A stretch of 37,798 nt of DNA, taken from a virus. The translations under genes were made by a program, and so were the position numbers. The notes under the pieces are model-generated. The model ran no database searches and had not been told where the DNA came from. It was given only the letters and a program-made list of their open reading frames with translations. Shown here piece after piece: positions 30,090 through 37,798 of the stretch. The first letter of the stretch is position 1; every line of letters begins with the position of its first letter. The stretch covers positions 1-37,798 of IMG/VR virus record IMGVR_UViG_3300013116_000044; one strand, written 5' to 3'.

Positions 30090-30698
30090 ATGAAAAACCA
30101 AAAAAGATACAAGCTGACCACCCCAGTAGGTAAAAGTGTTTACCCCAAACTGGTAGAACCTGACACCAAGTTCGATGACAACGGCGTGTTTAGCTGTCGA
30201 TTGATACTGAGTGAAGAGGACTACAATGCCTTTGACGCTCAGATCAGCACTTGGCTTGAGGCTGAATACGAACGCCACTGCAAAGAGGCTGATGGCAAGA
30301 AGCTCAAGCGTCATGATGAACCCCCACTCAAGCAGAATAAGGACGGTGACTACGAGTTGTTTGCCAAACAAGTAGCTCGACGGGAAACCAATAAGGGAGT
30401 CTTAAACTTCTCGGTCGCCCTGTTCGATAGCACCGGCAAGAAGATCAACGATCCTCCCAACATTGGCAGCGGTTCCAAGTTCCGTCTGTCCGTTGAACCA
30501 CACTCATGGAACAGCCCAATGCTCGGTGTTGGATACACCCTTAGACTTCGTGCTGCTCAACTCATTGAGCTTGTTGAATACAATCCTGGTGGTGGCGAAG
30601 CCTTCGGGTTTGGTTCAGAGGATGGAGGATTCGTAAGCGAAGACCTCGGTGATGCGCTCACTGATGACAACGGTTCTGATGCCAAGGTTCCGTTCTAA
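30090..30698 (+). CDS. Single-stranded DNA-binding protein, T7 gp2.5-like
   Basis: The 202-residue product (T7 gp2.5 is 232) has an OB-fold region (VYPKLVEPDTKFDDNGVFSC, then KVNDPP-like KKINDPPNIGSGSKF) and a strongly acidic C-terminal tail ending in phenylalanine (DDNGSDAKVPF). In gp2.5 the acidic tail with terminal Phe contacts DNA polymerase and helicase. Position directly upstream of endonuclease I and primase-helicase is the T7 order. Its last 20 bases overlap the endonuclease gene. Confidence 0.93.
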   Translation: MKNQKRYKLTTPVGKSVYPKLVEPDTKFDDNGVFSCRLILSEEDYNAFDAQISTWLEAEYERHCKEADGKKLKRHDEPPLKQNKDGDYELFAKQVARRETNKGVLNFSVALFDSTGKKINDPPNIGSGSKFRLSVEPHSWNSPMLGVGYTLRLRAAQLIELVEYNPGGGEAFGFGSEDGGFVSEDLGDALTDDNGSDAKVPF

Positions 30699-31032
30699 AT
30701 TTGAAAAGAGGTTGGCCCTTGCACTAGAGCGTGCGGGGGTCAGCTTCGGCTACGAGACCGAACGGATCGGCTACCTCAAGCAGCACCATTACACTCCTGA
30801 CTTTGTTCTTGAGAATGGTGTTATGCTGGAGGCTAAGGGTCGATTCCTTTCGAGTGACCGTGCCAAGCATTTATTGATAAAAAAACAGCACCCAGAGATG
30901 GACATAAGGTTCGTCTTTATGCGTGCATCTAACACCTTGAACAAACGGAGTAAGACCACCTATGCGGATTGGTGTGACAAGCACGGATTCCTTTGGTGTG
31001 AGAACAGCATCCCACGTTCTTGGTTCGACTAG
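30679..31032 (+). CDS. Endonuclease I (Holliday junction resolvase), T7 gp3-like
   Basis: From ATG 30679 the product is 117 residues (T7 149). The T7 catalytic residues are conserved in order and spacing: Glu9 in SKFEKRL, Asp41 in YTPDFVLENG, Glu51 and Lys53 in MLEAKGRF (T7 Glu20, Asp55, Glu65, Lys67). It resolves branched DNA and degrades host DNA. The start lies within the SSB gene, chosen over upstream ATGs at 30649 and 30652 because the conserved domain starts at MPRFRSKFE. Confidence 0.93.
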   Translation: MPRFRSKFEKRLALALERAGVSFGYETERIGYLKQHHYTPDFVLENGVMLEAKGRFLSSDRAKHLLIKKQHPEMDIRFVFMRASNTLNKRSKTTYADWCDKHGFLWCENSIPRSWFD

Positions 31033-31044
31033 GTAACCACCACC

Positions 31045-32634
31045 ATGTATAAACAAACACATTTGCCGTGCGACGAGTGCGGCTCAAGCGATGCCTTGTG
31101 CATTAACGAAGATGATTCGACATACTGCCACTCCTGTGGCTCCTACAATCGACCATCTGATGACAAAAAAATTGAAATGAAAATAAACAAACCACTACAC
31201 TCAACGGATGACACGTTCCTCAATGGACGTTACTCCGACATCCCCGCCCGTCACATAACACACGACACCTGTCGCCACATGCGCTACCACATTGGTGAAT
31301 ACAAGGGACGGTGTTGTCACATCGCTGACTACTATAACGATGACCGAAAACTGGTAGGACAGAAGCTACGCTTTGAAGGAAAGCAGTTCATGATCCTTGG
31401 TAAGATTGCTGATCGCTTCTATGGACAACACCTGCACCCGATGGGGGGACGGAAGTTAGTTGTTACTGAAGGCGAGGTTGATGCCCTGAGTGTTAGCCAG
31501 ATCCAAGAGAACAAATATGCTGTGGTCTCCCTTCCGACTGGATCGCAGTCAGCAGCTAACGTATTTAAGAAGAACCTTCGATGGCTTGAGAAGTGGGAGG
31601 AGGTTATCCTGATGTTCGACGAGGATGAACCAGGGCGTAAAGCCGTAGAAGATGTTGTTGGTATTCTTCCAGCCGGTAAAGCCAAGGTCGCCCGTCTTCC
31701 GTTAAAGGATGCCAACGAATGCTTGGTCAACAAGAGATCCAAGGATGTTATCCATGCGATCTTCCAAGCTAACCCGTGGAGACCTGATGCTATTATCTCT
31801 GGTGCTGACATCCATGAAAGATTGGTCAACCCGAAGCACACCGAAAGCATCCCTTACCCATTCGACGGTCTTAACAACATGACCCGAGGAATACGAAAGG
31901 GAGAGATTGTTACCTTTTGTGCGGGAAGTGGCCAAGGGAAGTCGCAGATCTGTCGTATCATCTGCCATCACATCCTCACCACCACTGATAAGTCCGTGGG
32001 ATACATCGCCCTTGAGGAAAGCATCGAGCGCACTGCGTTGGGTATCGTTGGATTGGAGATGGGTAAACAACTACACCTCGACCCTGAGTCCATCTATGAA
32101 GACCTTGAGTTTGATGAGGCTTACACTAACACAGTAGGATCGGGAAGGATGTGGTTATATGACCACTGGGGAAGCCTCGATGCCGACCGTCTGTTGTCTC
32201 ATGTCATGCACATGGCGAAGGCGATGGATGTTGAGTATGTCGTTCTTGATCATGTCAGCATTGTTGTCAGTGGTATGCAAGATGGCGACGAACGCCGCAT
32301 GATTGATAACCTTATGACCAAGCTCCGTGCGTTGGTTGAGGAGTGTGGCATTGCGTTAATACTGGTGAGCCACCTTAAGCGTCCCTCGGATGGACGAGGA
32401 CATGAAGAAGGAACCAGCACCAGCCTTGCACACCTCCGAGGTTCCGCAGCGATCGCCCAGCTAAGTGACATGGTGGTGGGCTTGGAGCGTAACCAGCAAG
32501 ACACTGAGCATAAGCACCTTACAGCAATCCGTGTTCTCAAGAACCGCTTCAGTGGAGAGACCGGACTGTGTGACAACCTTTCCTTTAACCCTAACACTGG
32601 TCGTATGGCTGAGTGTAACTTTGAATCCCTCTAA
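31045..32634 (+). CDS. Primase-helicase, T7 gp4-like
   Basis: The 529-residue protein has a zinc-binding primase module (Cys9, Cys12, Cys28, Cys31), a Toprim region with Glu142 in VTEGEVDALS and Asp192/Asp194 in MFDEDEPG, and a RecA-like DnaB-type helicase with Walker A AGSGQGKS (293-300). It unwinds the fork and lays primers for the phage polymerase. Length agrees with T7 gp4A (566). The start ATG follows CTAGGTAACCACCACC with no Shine-Dalgarno. Confidence 0.96.
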   Translation: MYKQTHLPCDECGSSDALCINEDDSTYCHSCGSYNRPSDDKKIEMKINKPLHSTDDTFLNGRYSDIPARHITHDTCRHMRYHIGEYKGRCCHIADYYNDDRKLVGQKLRFEGKQFMILGKIADRFYGQHLHPMGGRKLVVTEGEVDALSVSQIQENKYAVVSLPTGSQSAANVFKKNLRWLEKWEEVILMFDEDEPGRKAVEDVVGILPAGKAKVARLPLKDANECLVNKRSKDVIHAIFQANPWRPDAIISGADIHERLVNPKHTESIPYPFDGLNNMTRGIRKGEIVTFCAGSGQGKSQICRIICHHILTTTDKSVGYIALEESIERTALGIVGLEMGKQLHLDPESIYEDLEFDEAYTNTVGSGRMWLYDHWGSLDADRLLSHVMHMAKAMDVEYVVLDHVSIVVSGMQDGDERRMIDNLMTKLRALVEECGIALILVSHLKRPSDGRGHEEGTSTSLAHLRGSAAIAQLSDMVVGLERNQQDTEHKHLTAIRVLKNRFSGETGLCDNLSFNPNTGRMAECNFESL

Positions 32635-32639
32635 TAATT

Positions 32640-34484
32640 ATGAAAACTAAAATATTATTCTTCGACATCGAAACCAACGCCATTGACCATTGGCCGACCC
32701 TCGGTGGATTAACAGACCTCCACTGCATCAGTGTGTTCAACCCAGAGGACAACTCAATGCGATCCTTTAACTCACAGAAGGGGGATCTTCAAGAGGGTGT
32801 TGATTATCTTAACTCAGCCTACAACATCTGTGGTCACAACAGCATTAACTTTGATGCGCCGGCACTCCGTAAGCTGGGCTACGAGATCAAGGCCAAGGTG
32901 GTGGACACTAAGGTCATGTCTGCTGTCATCGCAACGGACCTTTATGAAAAGGATGTTAAGACGATGGGAGAGGAGTTCCCGAAGAACCTTAGAGGTCGCC
33001 ACAGTCTGAAGGCATGGGGTCTTCGTTTAGGTAACCAGAAGTCTGACCACGGGGAGTCCGAGGACTGGACACAGTGGAGCCAAGAGATGGAGGACTACTG
33101 CGAGCAAGACGTTCGTGTGACAGCATCTCTCTTCAAACACTTCATGGATCAGAAACCCTCGTCCGAGATGTTACACCTGGAGCATGACTTCGCGGAGTTG
33201 ATGACAGTCCAAGAAATGAACGGTTGGCCATTTGATGTGGATGCCGCTAATGATCTCACTGAGACTCTCATGGCTCGCCGTGCAGAGATGCGTGATGAAC
33301 TCCAAGAGATGTTCCCTGCGACCACCGAGGAGATGAAGACACCGAAGGGATGGAGTGTTGATGTTGATGGGAAAACCTACCACGCGGCCACCAAGGGAGG
33401 CTTGAAGCTCGTCCTAAAAGAAGCAGGATTGAAACAAGTGTTAGCGGATAAAGCTGTTAAGACTGGTAACAAAACCAAGACCGTTCCATTCAACCCTAAC
33501 AGTCGCGACCAGATTGCGGAACGCTTGATGAACATGGGGTGGAAGCCCAAAGCCTACGAAGGGAAGCGACCGAAGATTGACGAAGCAGTTCTTCGTGGCG
33601 TGGAGACACCGGAAGCGGATATGTTATTGGAGTATTTGTTAATCACCAAACGCTTGGGACAAGTCGCAGAGGGTCGTAACGCTTGGTTAAAGATGGTTAA
33701 GGATGGACGCATACACGGTGAGGTTAACACCAACGGTGCGGTCTCCGGTCGATGCACTCACACCCGCCCTAATGTTGCCCAAGTGCCAGCAGTTAGGGCG
33801 ACCTACGGAAAGGAATGTAGATCGTGCTTCACGGTTCCCGAAGGAAAGGTGTTGGTGGGTGCTGATGCTAGTGGCTTGGAGCTACGATGCCTTGCTCACT
33901 ACCTGCACCCTTACGACAACGGAGCATACGGAAGGACAATCCTGGAAGGTGACATCCACACCGCTAACCAACAGGCTGCGGGACTGCCTTCAAGGGATGA
34001 GGCCAAACGCTTTATCTATGCGTTCCTTTACGGAGGAGGCGATGAGTTGGTTGGAAACATTGTTGGTGGAGGAAGACGAGAAGGAAAACGAATCAAGGAA
34101 GCCTTCAAGCGTAAGACCCCAGCCGTAGCGCGCCTGTTGAAAAGCATCGAGCAAGCCCTTAAGGGGAAGACATGGTTGGGTGGTTTGGACGGTCGCAAGC
34201 TGCACTGTCGCTCTGCACACTCCGCATTGAATCTTTTGTTACAAGCAAGTGGCGCAGTTGTTATGAAGAAGGCTTTGGTTGTTTTTGCGCGTGACGCAAA
34301 GCTGCCTTACGAACTCCACGGTAACATCCACGACGAGGTTCAGTTCTCCTGTCTACCGGAACACGCTGACGAACTCGGTAAGTTGTTCTGTGATTCACTC
34401 ACCAAGGCTGGCGAGGAGTTGAAATTCAAATGCCGTCTTGACGGGGAATACAAGGTAGGATCTAATTGGGCTGAAACACACTAG
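32640..34484 (+). CDS. DNA polymerase (family A), T7 gp5-like
   Basis: The 614-residue protein has a 3'-5' exonuclease domain with FFDIETNA (Asp9, Glu11) and polymerase motifs A (GADASGLELR, Asp409), B (KRFIYAFLYGGG) and C (NIHDEVQF, Asp565/Glu566). It replicates the phage genome, in T7 with host thioredoxin as processivity factor. It is shorter than T7 gp5 (704), suggesting a reduced or absent thioredoxin-binding loop. The 70-residue difference is seen from length only. It follows the helicase by five bases. Confidence 0.97.
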   Translation: MKTKILFFDIETNAIDHWPTLGGLTDLHCISVFNPEDNSMRSFNSQKGDLQEGVDYLNSAYNICGHNSINFDAPALRKLGYEIKAKVVDTKVMSAVIATDLYEKDVKTMGEEFPKNLRGRHSLKAWGLRLGNQKSDHGESEDWTQWSQEMEDYCEQDVRVTASLFKHFMDQKPSSEMLHLEHDFAELMTVQEMNGWPFDVDAANDLTETLMARRAEMRDELQEMFPATTEEMKTPKGWSVDVDGKTYHAATKGGLKLVLKEAGLKQVLADKAVKTGNKTKTVPFNPNSRDQIAERLMNMGWKPKAYEGKRPKIDEAVLRGVETPEADMLLEYLLITKRLGQVAEGRNAWLKMVKDGRIHGEVNTNGAVSGRCTHTRPNVAQVPAVRATYGKECRSCFTVPEGKVLVGADASGLELRCLAHYLHPYDNGAYGRTILEGDIHTANQQAAGLPSRDEAKRFIYAFLYGGGDELVGNIVGGGRREGKRIKEAFKRKTPAVARLLKSIEQALKGKTWLGGLDGRKLHCRSAHSALNLLLQASGAVVMKKALVVFARDAKLPYELHGNIHDEVQFSCLPEHADELGKLFCDSLTKAGEELKFKCRLDGEYKVGSNWAETH

Positions 34485-34488
34485 GTTG

Positions 34489-35058
34489 ATGAAAGTCTTA
34501 ATTGCTTGCGAATACAGTGGAACGGTAAGAGATGCTTTCACCGAGTTAGGGCATGAAGCTATGTCGTGTGATCTTCTTCCAACAGAAAAACCAGGACACC
34601 ACTATGAGGGTGATGTGCAAGATGTTCTTGATTACCCTTGGGACTTAATGATCGCTCATCCTCCTTGCACTCATCTAAGTGTATCTGGTGCGCGTCACTT
34701 TAAGGAAAAGCAATTAGATGGGAGACAACAGACAGCAGTCGCGTTCTTCATGCTTCTTGCCAAAGCTGACATCCCAATGATTGCTATTGAGAATCCGGTG
34801 TGTGTGATGTCCTCACTGTGGCGTAAGCCCGATCAAATCATCCAACCTTGGCAGTATGGGCATGGAGAAACCAAATCCACCTGCTTGTGGTTGAAAGGAC
34901 TTCCAAATCTAACACCCACGGAAATCGTGGAGGGAAGAGAAGCAAGGATACACCGACTTCCCCCGAGTGAGGAGCGTTGGAAAATACGAAGTGAAACTTA
35001 TCTAGGAATAGCCAAAGCAATGGCAAGTCAGTGGGGAAACGTGCTGACGTTACGTTAA
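34489..35058 (+). CDS. Cytosine-methyltransferase-like protein, short
   Basis: The 189-residue product starts MKVLIACEYSGTVRDAFTEL, a SAM-binding motif I region, and continues with an APPC-type motif IAHPPCTHLSVSGARHF (Pro-Pro-Cys at 58-60) and an AIENP motif. This is a small phage family usually annotated as DNA cytosine-type methyltransferase. It lacks a clear target-recognition domain, so the substrate is unknown; it may modify phage DNA or be a relative with another role. A TTG at 34486 precedes the chosen ATG. It sits between polymerase and exonuclease, a common accessory slot. Confidence 0.78.
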   Translation: MKVLIACEYSGTVRDAFTELGHEAMSCDLLPTEKPGHHYEGDVQDVLDYPWDLMIAHPPCTHLSVSGARHFKEKQLDGRQQTAVAFFMLLAKADIPMIAIENPVCVMSSLWRKPDQIIQPWQYGHGETKSTCLWLKGLPNLTPTEIVEGREARIHRLPPSEERWKIRSETYLGIAKAMASQWGNVLTLR

Positions 35059-35077
35059 CAAAAAAAAACAAAACATT

Positions 35078-35818
35078 ATGAGTAAGAAAATATACATCGA
35101 CGGCGACATGCTTCTCTATAGGGCAGCGTTCTCAGCCGAAAAAGAAATCAAGTGGGATGATGACATCTTCACTGTTCACTCCGACTTCTCGGATCTCAAG
35201 GACTGTTTCATTATGGTCGTTGACTGCATAAACGAGATCCTTGCGGTGGACGAGGAGGAAGGCGACAAGGTAACAATGGTCTTCTCAGATCGCTACACCT
35301 TCCGACACGAGATCAACCCTCTTTACAAAGCCCACAGGCGAGAGAAGAGAACCCCACTGGGCCTCGGCGCTTTACGGGACTGGGCTTGTGACACATGGGA
35401 AACCCGACACGAGCAACGCTTGGAAGCCGATGATGTCCTTGGGATTATTGGAAGCGGTGAACCAGGTTCGATTATTGTTAGTGGCGACAAAGACTTCGCG
35501 ACCGTTCCGTGCATCTGGTATAACTTCCTTAAGGATGAACTTCGAACCATCACCTTGGAGGAAGCAGACAGACAGCACCTAGTCCAGACGCTTGCCGGCG
35601 ATGCCACCGATGGATACTTTGGTGTTCCTCGTGTGGGCTTGAAGACTGCTGAAAAGCTCCTTGATAAAGAGGGAGCGGAATGGCAGACTGTTGTTAATGC
35701 TTATGAGAAAGCCGGAATGGGGGAGGACGAAGCGTTGCTTAATGCTCGCATGGCGTTCATCCTTCGGGACGGTTACTACGATAACGACACCAAGGAGATA
35801 ACACTATGGACACCGTAA
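35078..35818 (+). CDS. 5'-3' exonuclease, T7 gp6-like
   Basis: The 246-residue protein belongs to the FEN/5'-3' exonuclease family: MSKKIYIDGDMLLYRAAF with an active-site Asp9 region, RLEADDVLGIIG and IVSGDKDFATV supplying metal-binding acidic residues, and a helix-hairpin-helix-like GVPRVGLKTAEKLL. It removes RNA primers and degrades host DNA. T7 gp6 is about 300 residues. The leader is a long A-run, AACAAAAAAAAACAAAACATT. It overlaps the next gene by 13 bases. Confidence 0.94.
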   Translation: MSKKIYIDGDMLLYRAAFSAEKEIKWDDDIFTVHSDFSDLKDCFIMVVDCINEILAVDEEEGDKVTMVFSDRYTFRHEINPLYKAHRREKRTPLGLGALRDWACDTWETRHEQRLEADDVLGIIGSGEPGSIIVSGDKDFATVPCIWYNFLKDELRTITLEEADRQHLVQTLAGDATDGYFGVPRVGLKTAEKLLDKEGAEWQTVVNAYEKAGMGEDEALLNARMAFILRDGYYDNDTKEITLWTP

Positions 35819-36117
35819 CCATCCACATTGAAGGAACAGCCGAGGAGCGTAAGATGATCCCTCTGTATCGGGGGTTGTTTTGTTATTTCCCAGACGCGCT
35901 CGTTGAAGTCGCCAAGCAATCCGTTAAGGGGAACCTCCAGCATCACCCAGATTCCTTGGAGATATGGTGGGATAAAACCAAGTCCAAGGATGAATTAGAT
36001 GCGATGCTTCGTCACACCTTGGAGGGGGACTGGGCGGCAATGGCATGGCGAGCTTTGGCTCATCTTCAAAGGCAGTTAGATGAACAGACCCATAATAGGA
36101 CTGTTAACAATGATTGA
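35806..36117 (+). CDS. dATP/dGTP diphosphohydrolase-like small protein
   Basis: The 103-residue product matches the N-terminal dATP/dGTP diphosphohydrolase family (formerly DUF5664) by pattern: IPLYRGLFCYFPDALVEVAK, GNLQHHPDSLEIWWDK, DAMLRHTLEG and a WRALAHLQRQLDE helix. Such all-alpha pyrophosphohydrolases act on deoxynucleotides. In some phages they support unusual base use or nucleotide recycling; neither PurZ nor a DatZ-like HD protein is visible here. The start overlaps the exonuclease gene; AAGGAG at about 35788-35793 is a rare real-looking Shine-Dalgarno in this genome. Confidence 0.8.
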   Translation: MDTVTIHIEGTAEERKMIPLYRGLFCYFPDALVEVAKQSVKGNLQHHPDSLEIWWDKTKSKDELDAMLRHTLEGDWAAMAWRALAHLQRQLDEQTHNRTVNND

Positions 36118-36307
36118 ATACATCCCTCCTATTCCCACAGAATTGATTAAGTTCTTGGACGAACGTGTTCCAAGTAAGGATTTCTCCCCTAGCGATTCGC
36201 TTCGGGAGATTGACTTTTATGGGGGGAAGCGTGATCTCGTTAACTTTCTAAAACGTCTTCATGACGATCAGCTAGCTAACCACCTAAAACCACTACAAGA
36301 AGACTAA
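36110..36307 (+). CDS. Conserved small phage protein, 65 aa
   Basis: ATG 36110 overlaps the previous stop by eight bases; an upstream start at 36080 is less likely. The product (MIEYIPPIPTELIKFLDERV, then GGKRDLVNFLKRLHDDQ) resembles a small helical protein found upstream of the portal in many T7-like genomes, usually with a proline-rich start and a D-R-E-x-x-x-x-G-x-x-x-V centre. Function unknown. Confidence 0.7.
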   Translation: MIEYIPPIPTELIKFLDERVPSKDFSPSDSLREIDFYGGKRDLVNFLKRLHDDQLANHLKPLQED

Positions 36308-36311
36308 GACC

Positions 36312-36509
36312 ATGTGTATGTCTGTTAAAACGCCAAAACCCCAGGAGCCTCCTGCGAGTCCTCCACCGCCTACTGCTATAGCCGAGACGGTTAAACCAAA
36401 AGAGAAACCCGCCAAAACCCAAGGGAAACCAAGGGGTGTGGCTAGTCTTGTTGAACGCCGGCCTGTCGTTGGTGGTTTAGGAATCTCAAAACAAACTTCT
36501 AACTACTAA
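36312..36509 (+). CDS. Small proline-rich virion-region protein, gp7.3-like
   Basis: The 65-residue protein begins MCMSVKTPKPQEPPASPPPP (ATG at 36312 or 36318), is proline/lysine-rich, and ends in a motif RGVASLVERRPVVGGLGI like the C-terminus of T7 gp7.3 and cyanophage counterparts (a basic stretch, then S-L-x-x-x-x-x-x-G-G-x-x-I). T7 gp7.3 is a tail-assembly/virion protein in the same position before the portal. No membrane segment. Similarity is short, so the call is moderate. Confidence 0.65.
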   Translation: MCMSVKTPKPQEPPASPPPPTAIAETVKPKEKPAKTQGKPRGVASLVERRPVVGGLGISKQTSNY

Positions 36510-36514
36510 GTATT

Positions 36515-36847
36515 ATGGCTAAAGTATCAACAGACATCAACATCACTAGCACGAGCTTAGACTCGGGAGGGGGAGGTAATTTTTCATCAACCACCACCCC
36601 AGCGATCACTCCGCATAACGGTAAAACCAACGCATTCCTAGTATCTGGTGCTTTTGCTGGAGGAAGCGTTAAACTTCAACACAAGATCGGAGCTAATTAT
36701 GTGGACGTAGGACCAGACACGACATTGACTGCTAACGGTGGTGGATTGTTTACCACCCCTGTGTCCGACATCCGTGTAGTAGTTGACAATGCTACAGGTA
36801 GTCCTGCTTTTGATGTCCAAGTGATTATCAAGCCCATCAACCTTTAA
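36515..36847 (+). CDS. Small beta-rich putative virion protein, 110 aa
   Basis: The product is rich in Gly, Ser, Thr and Val with short strands (NAFLVSGAFAGGSVKLQHKI, VDVGPDTTLTANGG) and no charge clusters, typical of small capsid decoration or tail-associated proteins in this part of podovirus genomes. No specific family is recognised. It lies between the gp7.3-like protein and the appendage gene, all with short spacers. Confidence 0.6.
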   Translation: MAKVSTDINITSTSLDSGGGGNFSSTTTPAITPHNGKTNAFLVSGAFAGGSVKLQHKIGANYVDVGPDTTLTANGGGLFTTPVSDIRVVVDNATGSPAFDVQVIIKPINL

Positions 36848-36858
36848 GAGTAGCCGGT

Positions 36859-37752
36859 ATGCGGAAGAATAGACGGACTGACGAAAAGCTCTCCCTTCGA
36901 TTAGGGACGCTTCATACGACACAAGGATTGACCCGCTCCCTTACTACGAAGGTTTCTAGTGGATTCTCTTCTAACCCGTCTGACTCTGACGCAGCGTCTT
37001 ATGTTTCCTTGCTTAGAGGGGACGGAGTTAGACTTTCTCTAGCTCAAACAGCAGCTATTGACACGTTCTATATCACTGGAAAAGCCGAGGGATGGTATTC
37101 AAAACTAAAGAGGTTTTATTTCCCTGTCTGGAACGCCGCTGCGCCCTCCGCACGTTGTCTCGTAAGTGGAACAAGCGGAACATTTAGCGGAACCATTAGT
37201 CACAATTCTGGGTTTGTTACAGGAAATGGAGTAAACACTCATTTCGACACGGGTGCTACACCGTCAGCTATGGGGATTGTAACAGGTGACGCGCTCCTTT
37301 TGCGGGGTATTCATTTAGATGATGACTCAGTTCATGACGCTTGTGGAGTTGCTCAGACTGCTTCTGCCCAGAGTCTCGCGATGCTTAATTTTCAGAATGG
37401 AGGCACATCTTATTTTAGACAGCCGTCTAACACAACGGGGGTAACTATGTCAGGACAAAGTAGCTATCGAGGGATTTACGTTGGCTCAAGCACCGCTACA
37501 AACGCGAGGTTCCTCCTAAAACGAACTACATCAGGAACGACGGTCGTTTCTAGCGCATCCAACGATACAACCGCTATTTACAATCATAACCCCCACTTCC
37601 TCGCGAGACGTTTGCCGACCATTAGTAACAGAACTAAAGGCTCAGAGTTTGCGTGGGGTCTTGGAAACGGTCTTACACAAGCACAAGCTGAAGATTGCTC
37701 GCTCGCGATTAAGACCCTTTGGGAAACCGTTACAGGACTTACATTAGCATGA
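36859..37752 (+). CDS. Putative tail appendage / receptor-binding protein
   Basis: The 297-residue protein is Gly/Ser/Thr-rich and beta-structured after an N-terminal helical part (YVSLLRGDGVRLSLAQTAAI, DTFYITGKAEGWYSKLKRFY). The sequence FPVWNAAAPSARCLVSG and the C-terminal LTQAQAEDCSLAIKTLWETV are features of a phage structural protein group often encoded near tail genes. It may act as a second host-recognition element besides the short fibre at 17096-18187. The gene crosses the contig join; its stop at 37750-37752 is repeated at 71-73 and overlaps the next start. Confidence 0.7.
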   Translation: MRKNRRTDEKLSLRLGTLHTTQGLTRSLTTKVSSGFSSNPSDSDAASYVSLLRGDGVRLSLAQTAAIDTFYITGKAEGWYSKLKRFYFPVWNAAAPSARCLVSGTSGTFSGTISHNSGFVTGNGVNTHFDTGATPSAMGIVTGDALLLRGIHLDDDSVHDACGVAQTASAQSLAMLNFQNGGTSYFRQPSNTTGVTMSGQSSYRGIYVGSSTATNARFLLKRTTSGTTVVSSASNDTTAIYNHNPHFLARRLPTISNRTKGSEFAWGLGNGLTQAQAEDCSLAIKTLWETVTGLTLA

Positions 37753-37798
37753 TTGGATTTATAACAACCCCCGAAACCGCTGCTATCGTCACTGATGG
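37680..37798. repeat. Direct terminal repeat, right copy
   Basis: These bases are identical to 1-119. Removing one copy gives a circle of 37,679 bases with all genes intact across the join. Confidence 0.95.
37749..37798 (+). CDS. 5' fragment of the 102-aa protein gene (complete at 70-378)
   Basis: The ATG at 37749 overlaps the appendage gene stop and starts the same protein as the ORF at 70-378; it is cut by the window end because of the terminal overlap and is not a separate gene. Confidence 0.9.
   Translation, partial: MIGFITTPETAAIVTD

Noticed and set aside
1-37798. CRISPR array, insertion sequence or rRNA gene
   Set aside because: None seen: repeats found are short tandem or regulatory types without spacers, and no transposase or rRNA sequence was recognised.

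Overview
The window is a complete or near-complete genome of a T7-like podovirus (Autographiviridae-type). It carries a single-subunit phage RNA polymerase, T7-type replication genes, a T7-order head, tail and internal-virion gene set, and a gp18/gp19-type terminase. The first 119 bases are repeated exactly as the last 119, so the contig closes into a circle of about 37.68 kb, opened inside a tail-protein gene just before the portal gene. Every convincing gene is on the + strand. A predicted tyrosine integrase and a tRNA-3'-end-like sequence directly after it suggest a temperate or integration-capable T7-like phage, as known for integrase-bearing marine podoviruses. Most start codons are preceded by A/C-rich leaders and not by Shine-Dalgarno sequences. 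This hints at a host with weak SD dependence (Bacteroidota is one possibility), but the host cannot be named from the sequence. A spanin-like lipoprotein and an amidase fit a Gram-negative host.

Layout. 1-4.3 kb: small upstream protein, portal, scaffold, a lysis-like cluster (possible holin, spanin-like overlapping pair) and a run of tiny basic or overlapping ORFs. 4.4-18.2 kb: major capsid protein, a strong UUCG terminator in the position of T7 T-phi, tail tubular proteins A and B, gp13-like acetyltransferase-fold protein, internal virion proteins (gp14-, gp15- and gp16-like, the last as two ORFs), tail fibre. 18.2-20.9 kb: holin, small and large terminase, N-acetylmuramoyl-L-alanine amidase. 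20.9-21.9 kb: gene-poor junction with three near-palindromic repeats and AT-rich DNA, equivalent to the end/early-promoter region of T7. 21.9-27.5 kb: early/accessory block of small unknown genes, two similar structured leaders, a 473-codon orphan with atypical codon use, tiny membrane proteins, a terminator, a repeat array, the integrase and tRNA-like site, and a free-standing DnaA domain IV-like protein. 27.6-35.8 kb: RNA polymerase, SSB, endonuclease I, primase-helicase, DNA polymerase, a methyltransferase-like protein, 5'-3' exonuclease. 35.8-37.8 kb: dATP/dGTP diphosphohydrolase-like protein, small gp7-region proteins and a second tail/appendage gene that runs across the contig join.

Working together: host polymerase would transcribe the early block, the phage polymerase then the replication and virion genes. 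Endonuclease I, exonuclease and the nucleotide enzyme would recycle host DNA; SSB, helicase-primase and polymerase copy the genome; the terminase packages it; holin, amidase and spanin-like proteins lyse the cell. The most unusual parts are the integrase neighbourhood (a 9-bp word repeated through the gene, a TTCCC repeat array upstream and a tRNA-like site downstream), the paired structured leaders, and the DnaA-like DNA-binding protein.
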